The notes beneath the pieces were generated by a model that worked only from the letters and a program-made list of their open reading frames with translations, was not told the DNA's origin and made no database searches. 36,922 bases of DNA, from positions 1 through 36,922 of IMG/VR virus record IMGVR_UViG_3300034110_000838, one strand, 5' to 3'. The position numbers and the translations under genes were made by a program. Positions 1-8,500 of this stretch are shown here, one piece after another; within the stretch, counting starts at the first letter, position 1; each line of letters starts with the position of its first letter. Source of the DNA: a virus.

Positions 1-127
1 CCGGGGATGGTGCCGCCGGCGCACCCGGGGGAGAATGGGTAGGCCGGGACCGGGAAAAATTGCGTCTCGGCCTCGTTGTTCGCCCCGGTGAATTCCAGGG
101 TGCCGATGAAGGAGGTGGACTGGATGT
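1..127. repeat. Terminal direct repeat, left copy (circularisation overlap)
   Basis: Bases 1-127 are identical to bases 36796-36922, so the contig closes on itself into a circle of about 36,795 bp. The length of exactly 127 equals a commonly used maximum assembly k-mer. The repeat is therefore better read as an assembly overlap on a circular or circularly permuted molecule than as a biological T7-style terminal repeat. It lies inside a coding gene, which also argues against a natural genome end. Confidence 0.95.
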
Positions 128-257
128 AAATCGTGGCGCTGGCGTCGCCGTTGAGGTCCAGCACCAGCTCGGCATTGAGCGCCGCGAGGACGCCGCTGGT
201 GGCCCGCCGTTCACGGATGGGGACAATATCCCCGGTCAGGTTTTTAAGGACGCTCAT
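1..257 (-). CDS. Beta-rich virion or fibre-associated protein, N-terminal part (gene split by contig ends)
   Basis: This is the start of a 263-residue protein that begins MSVLKNLTGDIVPIRERR and runs off the left edge. Its remainder is at 36261-36795, in the same frame once the 127-bp overlap is collapsed. The start codon overlaps the stop of the 118-residue gene in an ATGA junction at 254-257, so translation is probably coupled. The visible residues (a L-D-L-N-G-D-A-S-A-T-I-Y-I stretch followed by F-T-G) alternate in a beta-strand pattern. Similar proteins of short-tailed and other phages are usually annotated as hypothetical structural proteins. It sits between the fibre genes and the endolysin, which fits a tail or appendage role. 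The function is not established. Confidence 0.85.
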   Translation of the reverse strand, partial: MSVLKNLTGDIVPIRERRATSGVLAALNAELVLDLNGDASATIYIQSTSFIGTLEFTGANNEAETQFFPVPAYPFSPGCAGGTIP

Positions 258-610
258 GGGGTGGTCAGTTGGTAGTGAACGGGGAACGGGCCGGTGAACG
301 GCGCGTTTCCGGAGAGGTGGAAGCGGATCTGGCCGGACTCGGCGACGGCGGAAAGCCGCAGCGCGGTGTCCTCCAGTTCCTCGATGTCGTTCTCCGCATC
401 GGGCAGCGGGGCGAAGGCGGCCATGATCCGCGTCGAGGGGGTCACCGCGGGATCTTCCAGCACGACTTCAGCCCGGGACGTGGCGGGGGGCGGCACTTCC
501 AGCAGGGCGGCGTGGATGTCCGACCCGGTGCCGGCCGCGGTGCGCGGCTGGTTGATCTTGTATTCCAGCCGCCGCAGCTTGTCGCGGACTTCTTGTTGGA
601 TGACGGCCAT
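254..610 (-). CDS. Hypothetical late protein, 118 aa
   Basis: I do not recognise the family. The start at 610 (MAVIQQEVRDKLRRLEYKIN) is chosen because the charged N-terminal helix begins there and the frame further upstream reads as low-complexity Arg/Pro, a shadow of neighbouring genes. Residues 1-20 look like a short coiled coil. The C-terminal half has acidic helix-like sequence (D-A-E-N-D-I-E-E-L-E-D) and then alternating residues ending in T-T-P. It lies between a lipoprotein gene and the beta-rich protein, and its stop overlaps the next start as ATGA. From position alone it may be a tail-fibre accessory or chaperone. That is inference. Confidence 0.75.
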   Translation of the reverse strand: MAVIQQEVRDKLRRLEYKINQPRTAAGTGSDIHAALLEVPPPATSRAEVVLEDPAVTPSTRIMAAFAPLPDAENDIEELEDTALRLSAVAESGQIRFHLSGNAPFTGPFPVHYQLTTP

Positions 611-618
611 GGAGAATC

Positions 619-846
619 CTATTTTCCGGAGGCGATGATGACGGGCCCCGGAGCGAAGGCGGCGGCCGTGCCGGCCAGGGCATTCATGCTGCCGGCATCG
701 GGTGCGGTGGTCTTGCTCTCGGTGACGGTCACGGTGCCGTCCGGCGCGGTCACGGTGGTCTTGGTCTCGATGGTGGCGCAGCTGGACAGGGCCAGGGCGG
801 TCACGGCGAGGATGAGCAGCAGCAGGGCGAAGAAGGCGTGTTTCAT
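619..846 (-). CDS. Small phage lipoprotein, 75 aa (possible outer spanin)
   Basis: Read from the ATG at 846, the product starts MKHAFFALLLLILAVTALALSSC. It has a short basic n-region, a hydrophobic core and a lipobox L-S-S-C, so it should be processed by signal peptidase II and lipidated at the Cys. The mature part is Thr/Val rich and about 50 residues long. It lies in the fibre-lysis end of the late operon, and an outer-spanin (Rz1-like) role is possible, although it is not nested in an inner-spanin gene. An alternative ATG at 981, 3 bp after the preceding stop, would add about 45 Arg/Pro-rich residues before the signal peptide. That is atypical for a lipoprotein, so I prefer 846, although the Shine-Dalgarno signal is weak at both. 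Confidence 0.72.
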   Translation of the reverse strand: MKHAFFALLLLILAVTALALSSCATIETKTTVTAPDGTVTVTESKTTAPDAGSMNALAGTAAAFAPGPVIIASGK

Positions 847-984
847 GCGGTCGGGCGGGACGGGGTGTGGCGGAGGGCGGGGCATGGTCCGTGCCCCGGT
901 GCCGGGGCGGAGGGCGGCGGAGGTCATGGAGCGGCGGATCTTGCGGCGCAGGCGCAGGAGGTGCCGCCGCGGGAGTTTCATGGG

Positions 985-1293
985 TCAGGTGGCGGGCCCG
1001 GCGATGTCGCGGGCGTCCAAGTCGATCCGGGCTTCCAGTCCGCCCAGGGACTTTATCAGTGCGGCGAACTTCGGGGAGCTGGCTGGGGTGATCTTGTCCT
1101 CCTTCGGCCCGCGGAGGTGGGTGGCCAGCAGCGCGTCGTCCGCCGGCAAGAACATTTTGCCGGCGTGGGGACCGGAGAGGATGGGGTATGACCCCACGGT
1201 CCAGTAGAAGGGCAGGCCGTGGTCGAGCTGCTCCTTTTCGATGGCCGCGAGGATCTGGTCGGCGAGGGCCGCGTTGGTGACGAATCCGATCAT
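985..1293 (-). CDS. Hypothetical tail-associated protein, 102 aa
   Basis: The start at 1293 (MIGFVTNAALADQILAAIE) is fixed by an ATGA overlap with the stop of the LamG-like fibre gene. The product is soluble-looking, with an amphipathic N-terminal helix, a central aromatic segment (L-P-F-Y-W-T-V-G-S-Y-P), and a Lys/Pro-rich stretch before a C-terminal helix. I do not recognise a catalytic motif. Small proteins of this kind commonly follow LamG-like fibre genes in phages, so an accessory role in fibre assembly or host contact is plausible. No function is assigned. Confidence 0.75.
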   Translation of the reverse strand: MIGFVTNAALADQILAAIEKEQLDHGLPFYWTVGSYPILSGPHAGKMFLPADDALLATHLRGPKEDKITPASSPKFAALIKSLGGLEARIDLDARDIAGPAT

Positions 1294-2135
1294 GCGACGG
1301 GCGGCAGTTGTTGCCCGGTGAGGGATTCCCACAGGGTTTTGAGGTTGAGCGTGAAGTTGCCGTCATCGGCGTCGGACATGCCGGTCGCGATGAAGGCGGC
1401 CCCGACACGGTCGCTGCATGGGTTTGCCAGCGTGCCGGCGTTGTTTTCCCCGAGGACGTAGATTGCGACGTTGTTGATGGAGTCCAGCGTGCCGGGCGTG
1501 GCGCTGGCGCTGGCAACGATGCCGGTGGAATCCCGGCAGCGGGTGATCAGCGTGGTGCCGATGGCGCGGCAGGTGATAATGCCGGGGATCGAGTCGAGGT
1601 TGGCGTTGATCAACCGACCGCCGACGAAGTTGGTAAGGTCGAAGTAGTGGGAGCCACCGGCTTCGGTGCTTCGGAGAGGGAGCGTGAGAGCCGGACCCAT
1701 CGAACCGATCAGCGTGCCTGTCCCGGTCGCCGTGGTGCGGAGAGCGCCGATTGTCGCAGAGGTGGTGCTCAAAAACCCCGCGGACGGCGAGAGGCCGGTG
1801 TTGAGGTATCCGGTGGACCCGTCCCCCTGCACGTAGCCCGCCTCATGGTTGACGCTGCCGACCCATGTCCCGCTGGTGCGGGTGATCAGGTCGATGGCGT
1901 TTGCGGACGCGCTGGCCCATACGGGAAGATACAGACGCTTGAGCTTGGTAAAGCGACCGGCTGCCTTTTCACCGAGAATGAAGGTATTCACGGCCAGCCG
2001 TTGCCGGGTGGTGGGGAATACGCCGGCAGCCGCCAGCGTCACGAAGTAGGCCGCTGTTTCCGGCAGCAGGGAGCGCCTGCGGGCAGCCGCGAAGCAGCCG
2101 GGAACCGCCCCGGGGATGGCGCTCGGCAGGTTCAT
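1290..2135 (-). CDS. LamG/concanavalin-like tail fibre or receptor-binding protein, 281 aa
   Basis: The product starts at 2135 (MNLPSAIPGAVPGC) through an ATGA overlap with the 107-residue gene. The N-terminal third is helical. From about residue 85 the sequence takes the form of a jelly-roll (LamG-like) domain: a Gly-rich signature Y-V-Q-G-D-G-S-T-G-Y-L-N-T-G, then alternating beta strands, and a C-terminal helix (S-D-A-D-D-G-N-F-T-L-N-L-K-T-L-W-E-S-L) typical of phage LamG-like fibre proteins. These domains bind glycans and are common at the tips of phage tails. The gene directly follows the gp16-position giant and the 107-residue gene, where T7 keeps its tail fibre gene 17. Receptor binding is therefore the best guess. 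There is no obvious virion-attachment domain, so it may work with the neighbouring small proteins. Confidence 0.8.
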   Translation of the reverse strand: MNLPSAIPGAVPGCFAAARRRSLLPETAAYFVTLAAAGVFPTTRQRLAVNTFILGEKAAGRFTKLKRLYLPVWASASANAIDLITRTSGTWVGSVNHEAGYVQGDGSTGYLNTGLSPSAGFLSTTSATIGALRTTATGTGTLIGSMGPALTLPLRSTEAGGSHYFDLTNFVGGRLINANLDSIPGIITCRAIGTTLITRCRDSTGIVASASATPGTLDSINNVAIYVLGENNAGTLANPCSDRVGAAFIATGMSDADDGNFTLNLKTLWESLTGQQLPPVA

Positions 2136-2455
2136 TTCCAGGGGAGGCGCAGGAGGACGTAGCGAAGGGACTGGCTGGCGGTGCCGCCGGAGATCGTGGC
2201 GTTGAAGACCTTGGCGGTGGCGCGGAATTCCATCCGGCCGGAAGACTCGCTGGCCAGGTTCCAGGCTACCGGGCTGCCGCCGGAGACCCATTCGCTGAAG
2301 CCGCAGGTGTCGGCGTCCTCGGTGGTTTCGGAGGGGGTAAGCGTGCCGGCCAGCAGGCCGGCGGTTTTCACCCACCGGAACATGTAGCGGCAGCCGGGTT
2401 CCGTGGCGACTTGCGCGCTCGCGGCACCGGATCCATTCGTCGTCAGCGTTGGCAT
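2132..2455 (-). CDS. Hypothetical beta-rich tail protein, 107 aa
   Basis: The ATG at 2455 follows a G-rich stretch (AGGGTGGGGGA) that can serve as a ribosome binding site. The product (MPTLTTNGSGAASAQVATEP) is Gly/Ser/Thr rich with alternating hydrophobics, consistent with a small beta-sandwich, and it ends in a basic tail (R-Y-V-L-L-R-L-P-W-K). It is the first gene after a 90-bp spacer that carries the recurrent TGTCGGCAAG motif (2503-2512), so it may start a separate late transcript. Its stop overlaps the LamG-like gene. The family is unknown to me. A fibre or appendage role is inferred from position. Confidence 0.75.
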   Translation of the reverse strand: MPTLTTNGSGAASAQVATEPGCRYMFRWVKTAGLLAGTLTPSETTEDADTCGFSEWVSGGSPVAWNLASESSGRMEFRATAKVFNATISGGTASQSLRYVLLRLPWK

Positions 2456-2502
2456 TCCCCCACCCTGCCACGGCGGGCGGAGCGCGGGAAAGCCACGCGG
2501 CG

Positions 2503-2512
2503 CTTGCCGACA
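2503..2512 (-). promoter_or_regulatory. Recurrent spacer motif TGTCGGCAAG, copy A
   Basis: The minus strand reads TGTCGGCAAGCG here, in the 90-bp spacer upstream of the 107-residue gene. The same 10-mer in the same orientation occurs in the spacers at 19025-19034 and 22837-22846. Thirteen bases (TGATGTCGGCAAG on the minus strand) are identical to the copy at 19025. It is a candidate phage promoter element or regulator site. The function is inference. Confidence 0.4.
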
Positions 2513-2545
2513 TCAGTTCGGCGCGGGGTGCAGCGTGCCGCGGAA

Positions 2546-5500
2546 TCAGTCGGTGCCGGTCGCGTTCTCGACGATGGCGAGGAGATCCCGCAGCAGGTGA
2601 GAGATGGACGCGGCGGCGGCGGCCGAGTCGCTGAACAGGCCGGCGCCGGAGAGGATGGTCTCCGCGTCCTTGGCGGCTTCCTCGAGGTCCGCGGGGCCAT
2701 CGCCTTGGAGAAGATCGGCCAGGCGGGTGATGGCCTTGGGGATGTTCGAGAAGAGGTTCCCATCCGGGAGGTATTCGCCGGCCAGCTTGAATGCGGTGGA
2801 CTCCAGCGCGTCGCCGAGGAACGGGATGCCGCCGAAGGGACCGGTGAGGGAGGCCAATGCCAGGCGCTTCGGATCCCAGTTCTTTTCGTCGAAGGTCTCG
2901 TCGTCGTCATCGTCCCGGAGGTCCCGGGTGGTGGCGCGGATGACGGAGGCCAGCAGGCCGCCGGCGAGCCAGGTGACGGCGAGGGCGCGGGCCTTTGCCG
3001 CGGGGGTCTTGCCGGAGCCGAGGGCGTAGGCGGAGAGCATGAGCTTCTGCCGGGCGTCCGAGGCGAAACTCCAGACGATCCGCACGGCGGGATTCGTCCC
3101 GGTGACTTCGTAGAGGGAGCGGGTGCCGGGGCGGACGGGCTGGGCCACACGATCGGTGGAGCGCTCGGCGGCCTGGCGGGCGTAGGCGTGGGGGTCGGCG
3201 ACTCCGATGGCGCGGGCCTGCTTGAGGTGGTAGTCGAAGGTGATGGCGTAGGTGCCGGCGGTGAACAGGGCGTCCGCGCCGGAGATGGTTTCCCCCATGC
3301 GGCGGGCGAGGTATTTGAGACGGGAGGGCTTGGTGCTGCTGAGACCGTCGAGGGCCTGCTGGACGACCGGAGGCATGGTGGCCTTGCGGCGCTGGATGTA
3401 GTCGCTGCGGAGGGCGGCGGACCAGTCGAGGCGGCCGGCGAAGAGCTTGGCGAGCCGGACCATGTAGGCGGCGGCAGGCATCTCGGCGAGGGCGGCGGCG
3501 AGCTGGGTGGACTGAATGGCAAGGACACTGACGCGGCCGACCAGGGCGACGGCGGCGGCGCGGCCGACCATGCGGCCCATGAGCTGGTTCGCGGCGAGGT
3601 GGGCGGCGGCGTCGCGGGTGCCGCCCTGGGCGAAGACATCGAGCCAGCCGCGGAGGGTCTGGAGGGTTTCCTTGCCGGCGGCGGCCTCGACGGAGTTGCC
3701 GACGTTGCGCGCGTTGATGAGGGCCATGGCCTCGGTGGCGAAGGGAGAATACGCGATGAAATGCTCCATCTGCTTGGAGTGGGCGATGTAGGTCTGGAGG
3801 GCATCGCGGAAGTCCGGCTCGGCGATGGCGGTCTGGGAGCGGGTCTTGAGGGAGCCGGGGGTGAGGCCGGCGCCGGTCATGGTGGACCCGGTGACGGGGT
3901 CGAGGGTCTGGCCTGCGCCGGCCTGGGCGGGCTTTACGGTGAGGGGTGAATAGTGGGCGTGCCGCGGGAGGGAGACGCCGTAGAGCTGGCGGAAGACGCT
4001 GTTGAGCCGCTCGTATTCGGCACCGTATTGGGCGGCCAGGTGGAGGCGGATGGCTTTGGCGTTGTCGGTGAGCTGGTCCTCGAGCTGATCGACAAAGTCC
4101 TGGGTGTAGTTCCACTCGCCGGCGGGTGCGCCCTGGTCGTCAACGTGGCCTTCCATGTGGCGGCGGCCGTCTTCCTGGCGCCACATGAGGGTGGCGGTGA
4201 TGGCCTCAAGCTGGCTGAAGGTGTGGGTGCGGCCCTTGGCATCGGTGGCGGTGATGCCCTTGGCGTCGGACATCTGGAAACGGAGCTGTTCGCCCTGGAG
4301 CTTGCCACCGGCGAGGGAGGCGAAGAGGTCGTCGAGGAGATCGAGCTTGTGCTGGAGGGCGTCGGCCTTGGCATGGGCGGCGCGGCGTTCCCAATCGACG
4401 AGGGCCTCAGCGTCCGGGGTGCCTTCGCCGAAGGCCTTCTGGACGACCTGTTCAAAGGACATGAGGGAGAGGCCGGCCTTGAGGACGCGGCCGGTGCGGG
4501 TGCCTTCGTCCCGCTGGGCACGGGTTCGGCGTTCCTCGCGGGTGCCGGCCTTGCCGGTGGCGGCGGAGAGGTTGGCGCGCTTCTTGCCGCGATCCTCGCG
4601 CTGGCGGGACATGCGGATCTTCTCCTCCATGTAGCCGGACTCGAAGACGCGGGTGGCTTCGAGGACGGCGGCCTCGCGGCGGGCGGCGCTTGCCTTGCTC
4701 CAGTCGCCGACCAAGCGGACAAGATTGGCCTGGAGCATGGCGTGGGCCTGCTGGTCGGGGGTGAGGTCTTCCTGCTCGGCGAGGATCTCCAGCCGGGTGG
4801 CCTCCGCCTCAGTCTCGGCGGCGGTGAGGGTCATGGCTTCGCGAAGGTCGGCGAACAGGCTGTGGACGTCGGCACCAATCTTGCCGCGGGGGCGCTGGCC
4901 GGCCTCGTTGCGCTCCGGGGTGGCACGGGCGAGGAGGTTGAGGAATTCGAGGTGATACTGGCCCTTGAGCCATTTCTCGAGTTCCTGGTCGGTCTTGGCG
5001 AGGCGCTCGCGGAGGAATTGGAGGCCGGCGTCGGGGTCGGCGATGCGGGCGGCTTGGACCCAGCCGCCGACCTTGCCGCGGATTTCGGCGGGGACGGAGG
5101 AGAGGATGGCATCGAGCGCGGCGAGGCTGCGGAGGATCTCCTGGCGCGGGGAGTAAGTGGTGGCCTGGGTGTCGACCTGGGTGGCGAGCCAGGCGTTGGT
5201 CTCGGCCTTGGCGACGGTGCGGGCTTCGCGGAGGTCGGCCTTGGCCGCCTCCAGCACTTTCTTCATGCTGGCGACGTGGCGGGCCTCGGATTCGAGGGCC
5301 TGCCAGAGGGCGTCCGTGGTGGGTTCGCGGAGGAGGCCGGCGTCGAAGGCTTCCTGCGCGGCCTGGTCGGGGGCGAGGTCCCCGCCGAAGACGGTGCGGG
5401 AGACGCCTTCGGAGCCGTCGTAGTCGCCGGGATTGTGGAGGGTGAAGAGGTCGGGGTGCTTCTTGATGGCGGCGGTCTTGCTCATCAGCCGGCCGCGGAG

Positions 5501-8500
5501 GGAGCTGGAGGAATCGGCGAAGAAGGAGTGGACGGGCTGGGCGCGGAGCTTGGTCAGGTCGTCATCGGAGAGGATGGCGCCGTGGCGGGCCCAGGCCTCG
5601 TTCTCGAGTTCCGCGCCGCGGAGGGCCTGGCGGACGGCGGCCTCCCGGGTGAGGGCGCGCTTGAGGCGCTTGGTGCCGGAGAGCAGCTCGAGCCGCTCGG
5701 CCTCGAGCCGCAGGTCCTCGAGCTTGCGGCTGACGCGCTCCATGGCCTGGGCGCGGCGGAGCGGGTTCTGGATGCGGCGGATGGAATCCTGGGCGAGGAC
5801 GCCGAGGCGGCGGGAGCCGAGGGAGAAGGAGGGGGCTACTTCCGCGGCTTGCTGTCCGCTTCGGCCAGCGCTTCGGCCAGCTCCTTGTCCGAGAATTCCG
5901 GCAGGTCCTGGCTGAAGTCCGCCGGCCATGCCGGTCCTTTCGAGACGAATTTTTCCGCGCTCGAGGGTGACTTTGAGGTTGGACTGCTGGGTCTCGGCCC
6001 CTTCGGTGAAGTAGCTTCCATTGCGGAGGGTATTGTGGACGTCTTCGGCCGTGATGGCAACGCCAAAGGCGCGTTGAAGATCCTTTGTCAGGTCGAGGGA
6101 ACTGTGCCCGACGGCTTCGTTTTTGATCGCATTCCACCCGTGCCAGTGCATGCCGCCCGGGTTGGCATGGTCGCCCAGGTGGGCCTTAAGTTCCGGGGAC
6201 TTGTTGATGGCTTCTTGCAGCACCACCTCGAAGGCCTCGTACATCGCCAGCGAAAGGACCGGGTTGTCCGAATCCACCTGACCGTAGACGCCATAAATGC
6301 CGGTGGGATCTGAAGGGGTGTTCTGGCCGTAGCGGAAGAAGTCGGAGGTGGTTTCCGCGCCGGTGCCTTCCATGGCAGTGGGCAGCCAGAACTCCACGAA
6401 CTTCCAGCGGTCCATGATGACACCGGGCACGCCGAAGGTAAGGCCGATGAACCGCTGCACCTTGTTCTTGATGCCGAGGGCACCAGCATCGAGCGCCCAG
6501 AACCGCCGGCCCATCTCGCGGGAGGTCGGGGCCGCGTAGACATCCGCGGCGTCCTGCCAGCGACCGTTGAGGTTGCGGAGCATGAGGAAGAACGAATTGG
6601 CGTTGGCCGTGGCGCTGTTTCCGACCTGGCCGGCGTCTTGTGCTGATTCCTCCCGCGCGGCGCTGACGACTTGCTCCCAATCGGCAAGACCCATGTCGAA
6701 TGTGCCGTCAATCGACGACTGGATGGCATCGAGCACGGGCCGGTGGGCGATCAAGCGCAACCACATGCCTTCCTGCTGGAGGGGTGGCAACATCCGCGAA
6801 AGGACGCCCCACAGGTGATGCAGGGCGACCGCCCAAGGTGCTGGTGCTTGGCCTTCGCCGATGATCTCCCGCATTTCCCGGGTTCCGTCCAGGCCTTGCC
6901 GGGCGCTTTCCTGCGTCGAGTCGATGGTGCGCTCGCCGTGATACTCGCCGTTGAGCTTGGCGACGTAGGCCGCCGGATCGTTGATGATTTCCGCCAGGCC
7001 GCTGGGAGGCATGGGGACCTTGCCGTAGATGCCGGCCATCCGCAGGAACTTGACCCAGCCGGGGCCGGTGGTGATCCGCGCGGGGTCTGCCCGCAGATAC
7101 TCGAGAGCCTCGTCCAGCCGCGCGAAGAACTTGGCGCGGGCGGCCGGGGTGTTCAGCACTTTGGGCAGGCTGGTCGCCTTGTCCTGCTCGATGTCCCACA
7201 CCGGCAGGCTATCGGTGCGGATGGCCGTGACGCCCTTCGGAGGTTTGATGCGGAGCCGGCTGGGGGCGATGGAGAAGGACGGGGCGGCCAGGTTGGCCAC
7301 GTAGATGGAATCCGAGGGATAGCCGGCGAGCATCTCGAGCGAGGTGATCGGTTCCGGCTGTTCGTCCATTTCAGAGACCGCGAAGAGTTGCCGGCCATCG
7401 GCAAAGAGGGCCTCGGCTTCCTGCTTGTTGGCGACGGGCTGGAGGTCGTCAGCAGCAACGGAGTCGAAGGGTGACATCCCGCGGCGACGGCCAAGGCTGA
7501 ACGGATCGCCTTCGAGCGGGGCAGGTTGCGCGCCGTTGAGGATCGCGGCCTCCGCGTCGCGGGCTTGCTGGTCGTAGTCGATCTGCTCGTCCACGCCGAG
7601 GAGCTTGGCGAGGTAGCCGTCGTAGGTGGCGGCGTCCAGGGTGCCATCGGCGAGGCCGCGCTTGATCTGGGCGGCGCGATCGATGGCGAGGCCGAAATAC
7701 TCGCGGATGGCGGCGATGAAGCTGCGGAACTTGCCGAGGCGCTGGTCGCCGAGGAGGCGGGCGAGGGCGGAGAGGTTTTGGGAGACGATGCCGGCCGGGA
7801 GCTGGCGCTGGCCGCCTCCCTTGCGGGTGCGGACGACTTCGGCTTCGGCGATGGCGGAGATGGCTTCGTCGAGGGCGGTCTCCTGGTCGGACTCGGAGAG
7901 GGTGTCGAAGTCGGCGGGGAGTAGCTGGAGGGGCTTGCCTTCGCGGGTGGTGCGGCCTTGGAGGACCTGATTGACGGCATTGACGAAGGCGACGTCGTCC
8001 TCGCGGGTGAGGGTGCCGCGGGCGTGGGCCTGGCGGCGGAATCCGTGGGTCTCTTCGTGGAAGACGTCGAGGACGCTGCCGCCTTCGAGGATGCGGTTGA
8101 CGGTGCGGAGCTGGCCTTGCGCGAGTTCGGTGCGGGATTGGCCGAGGACGATGTTGGTGACGCTGCCATCCCCTCCCATGAGGCGCTCCTGGGCGGCGAC
8201 GCGCTCGCGGGCGCTGGCGGATTGGGCGGCGGCCTGCTCGGCGGTGAGGGTGCGGCCGAGGTCGAGGTCGATCTCGGTGGGGCGGTCGGTATCGGTGCCC
8301 CACTGGCCGGAGACTTCCGCGGCCTGGTAGGCGGTGAAGACGGTGGCGATTCGATCGGCGTCCTGGTCGGCGGAGAAATTCGCGTGGGTGGTGGCGAGCT
8401 GGGCGGCGCGCTGCCAGTCGGGGGCCTGGCCGATCTCGCTGCCGGTGGCGGTGTCGTAGAGGGTCCAGGTGCCATCGGTGCCGCGGACGGCGCGGGGCAT

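Noticed and set aside
1-127. T7-like biological terminal repeat
   Set aside because: The repeat is exactly 127 bp, lies within a gene and joins into one reading frame. This fits an assembly overlap better than a packaging end.
847-981. Longer lipoprotein start at 981
   Set aside because: It would place about 45 basic, Pro-rich residues before the signal peptide. This is unlikely for an exported lipoprotein, although it cannot be excluded.
3953-6313. Very long open frames on the plus strand opposite the giant gene (also 2411-3949 and 7958-10063)
   Set aside because: They are Gly/Val/Glu/Leu-rich mirror products of a GC-rich gene with few stop codons, show no domain pattern, and lie opposite a frame with good codon use.
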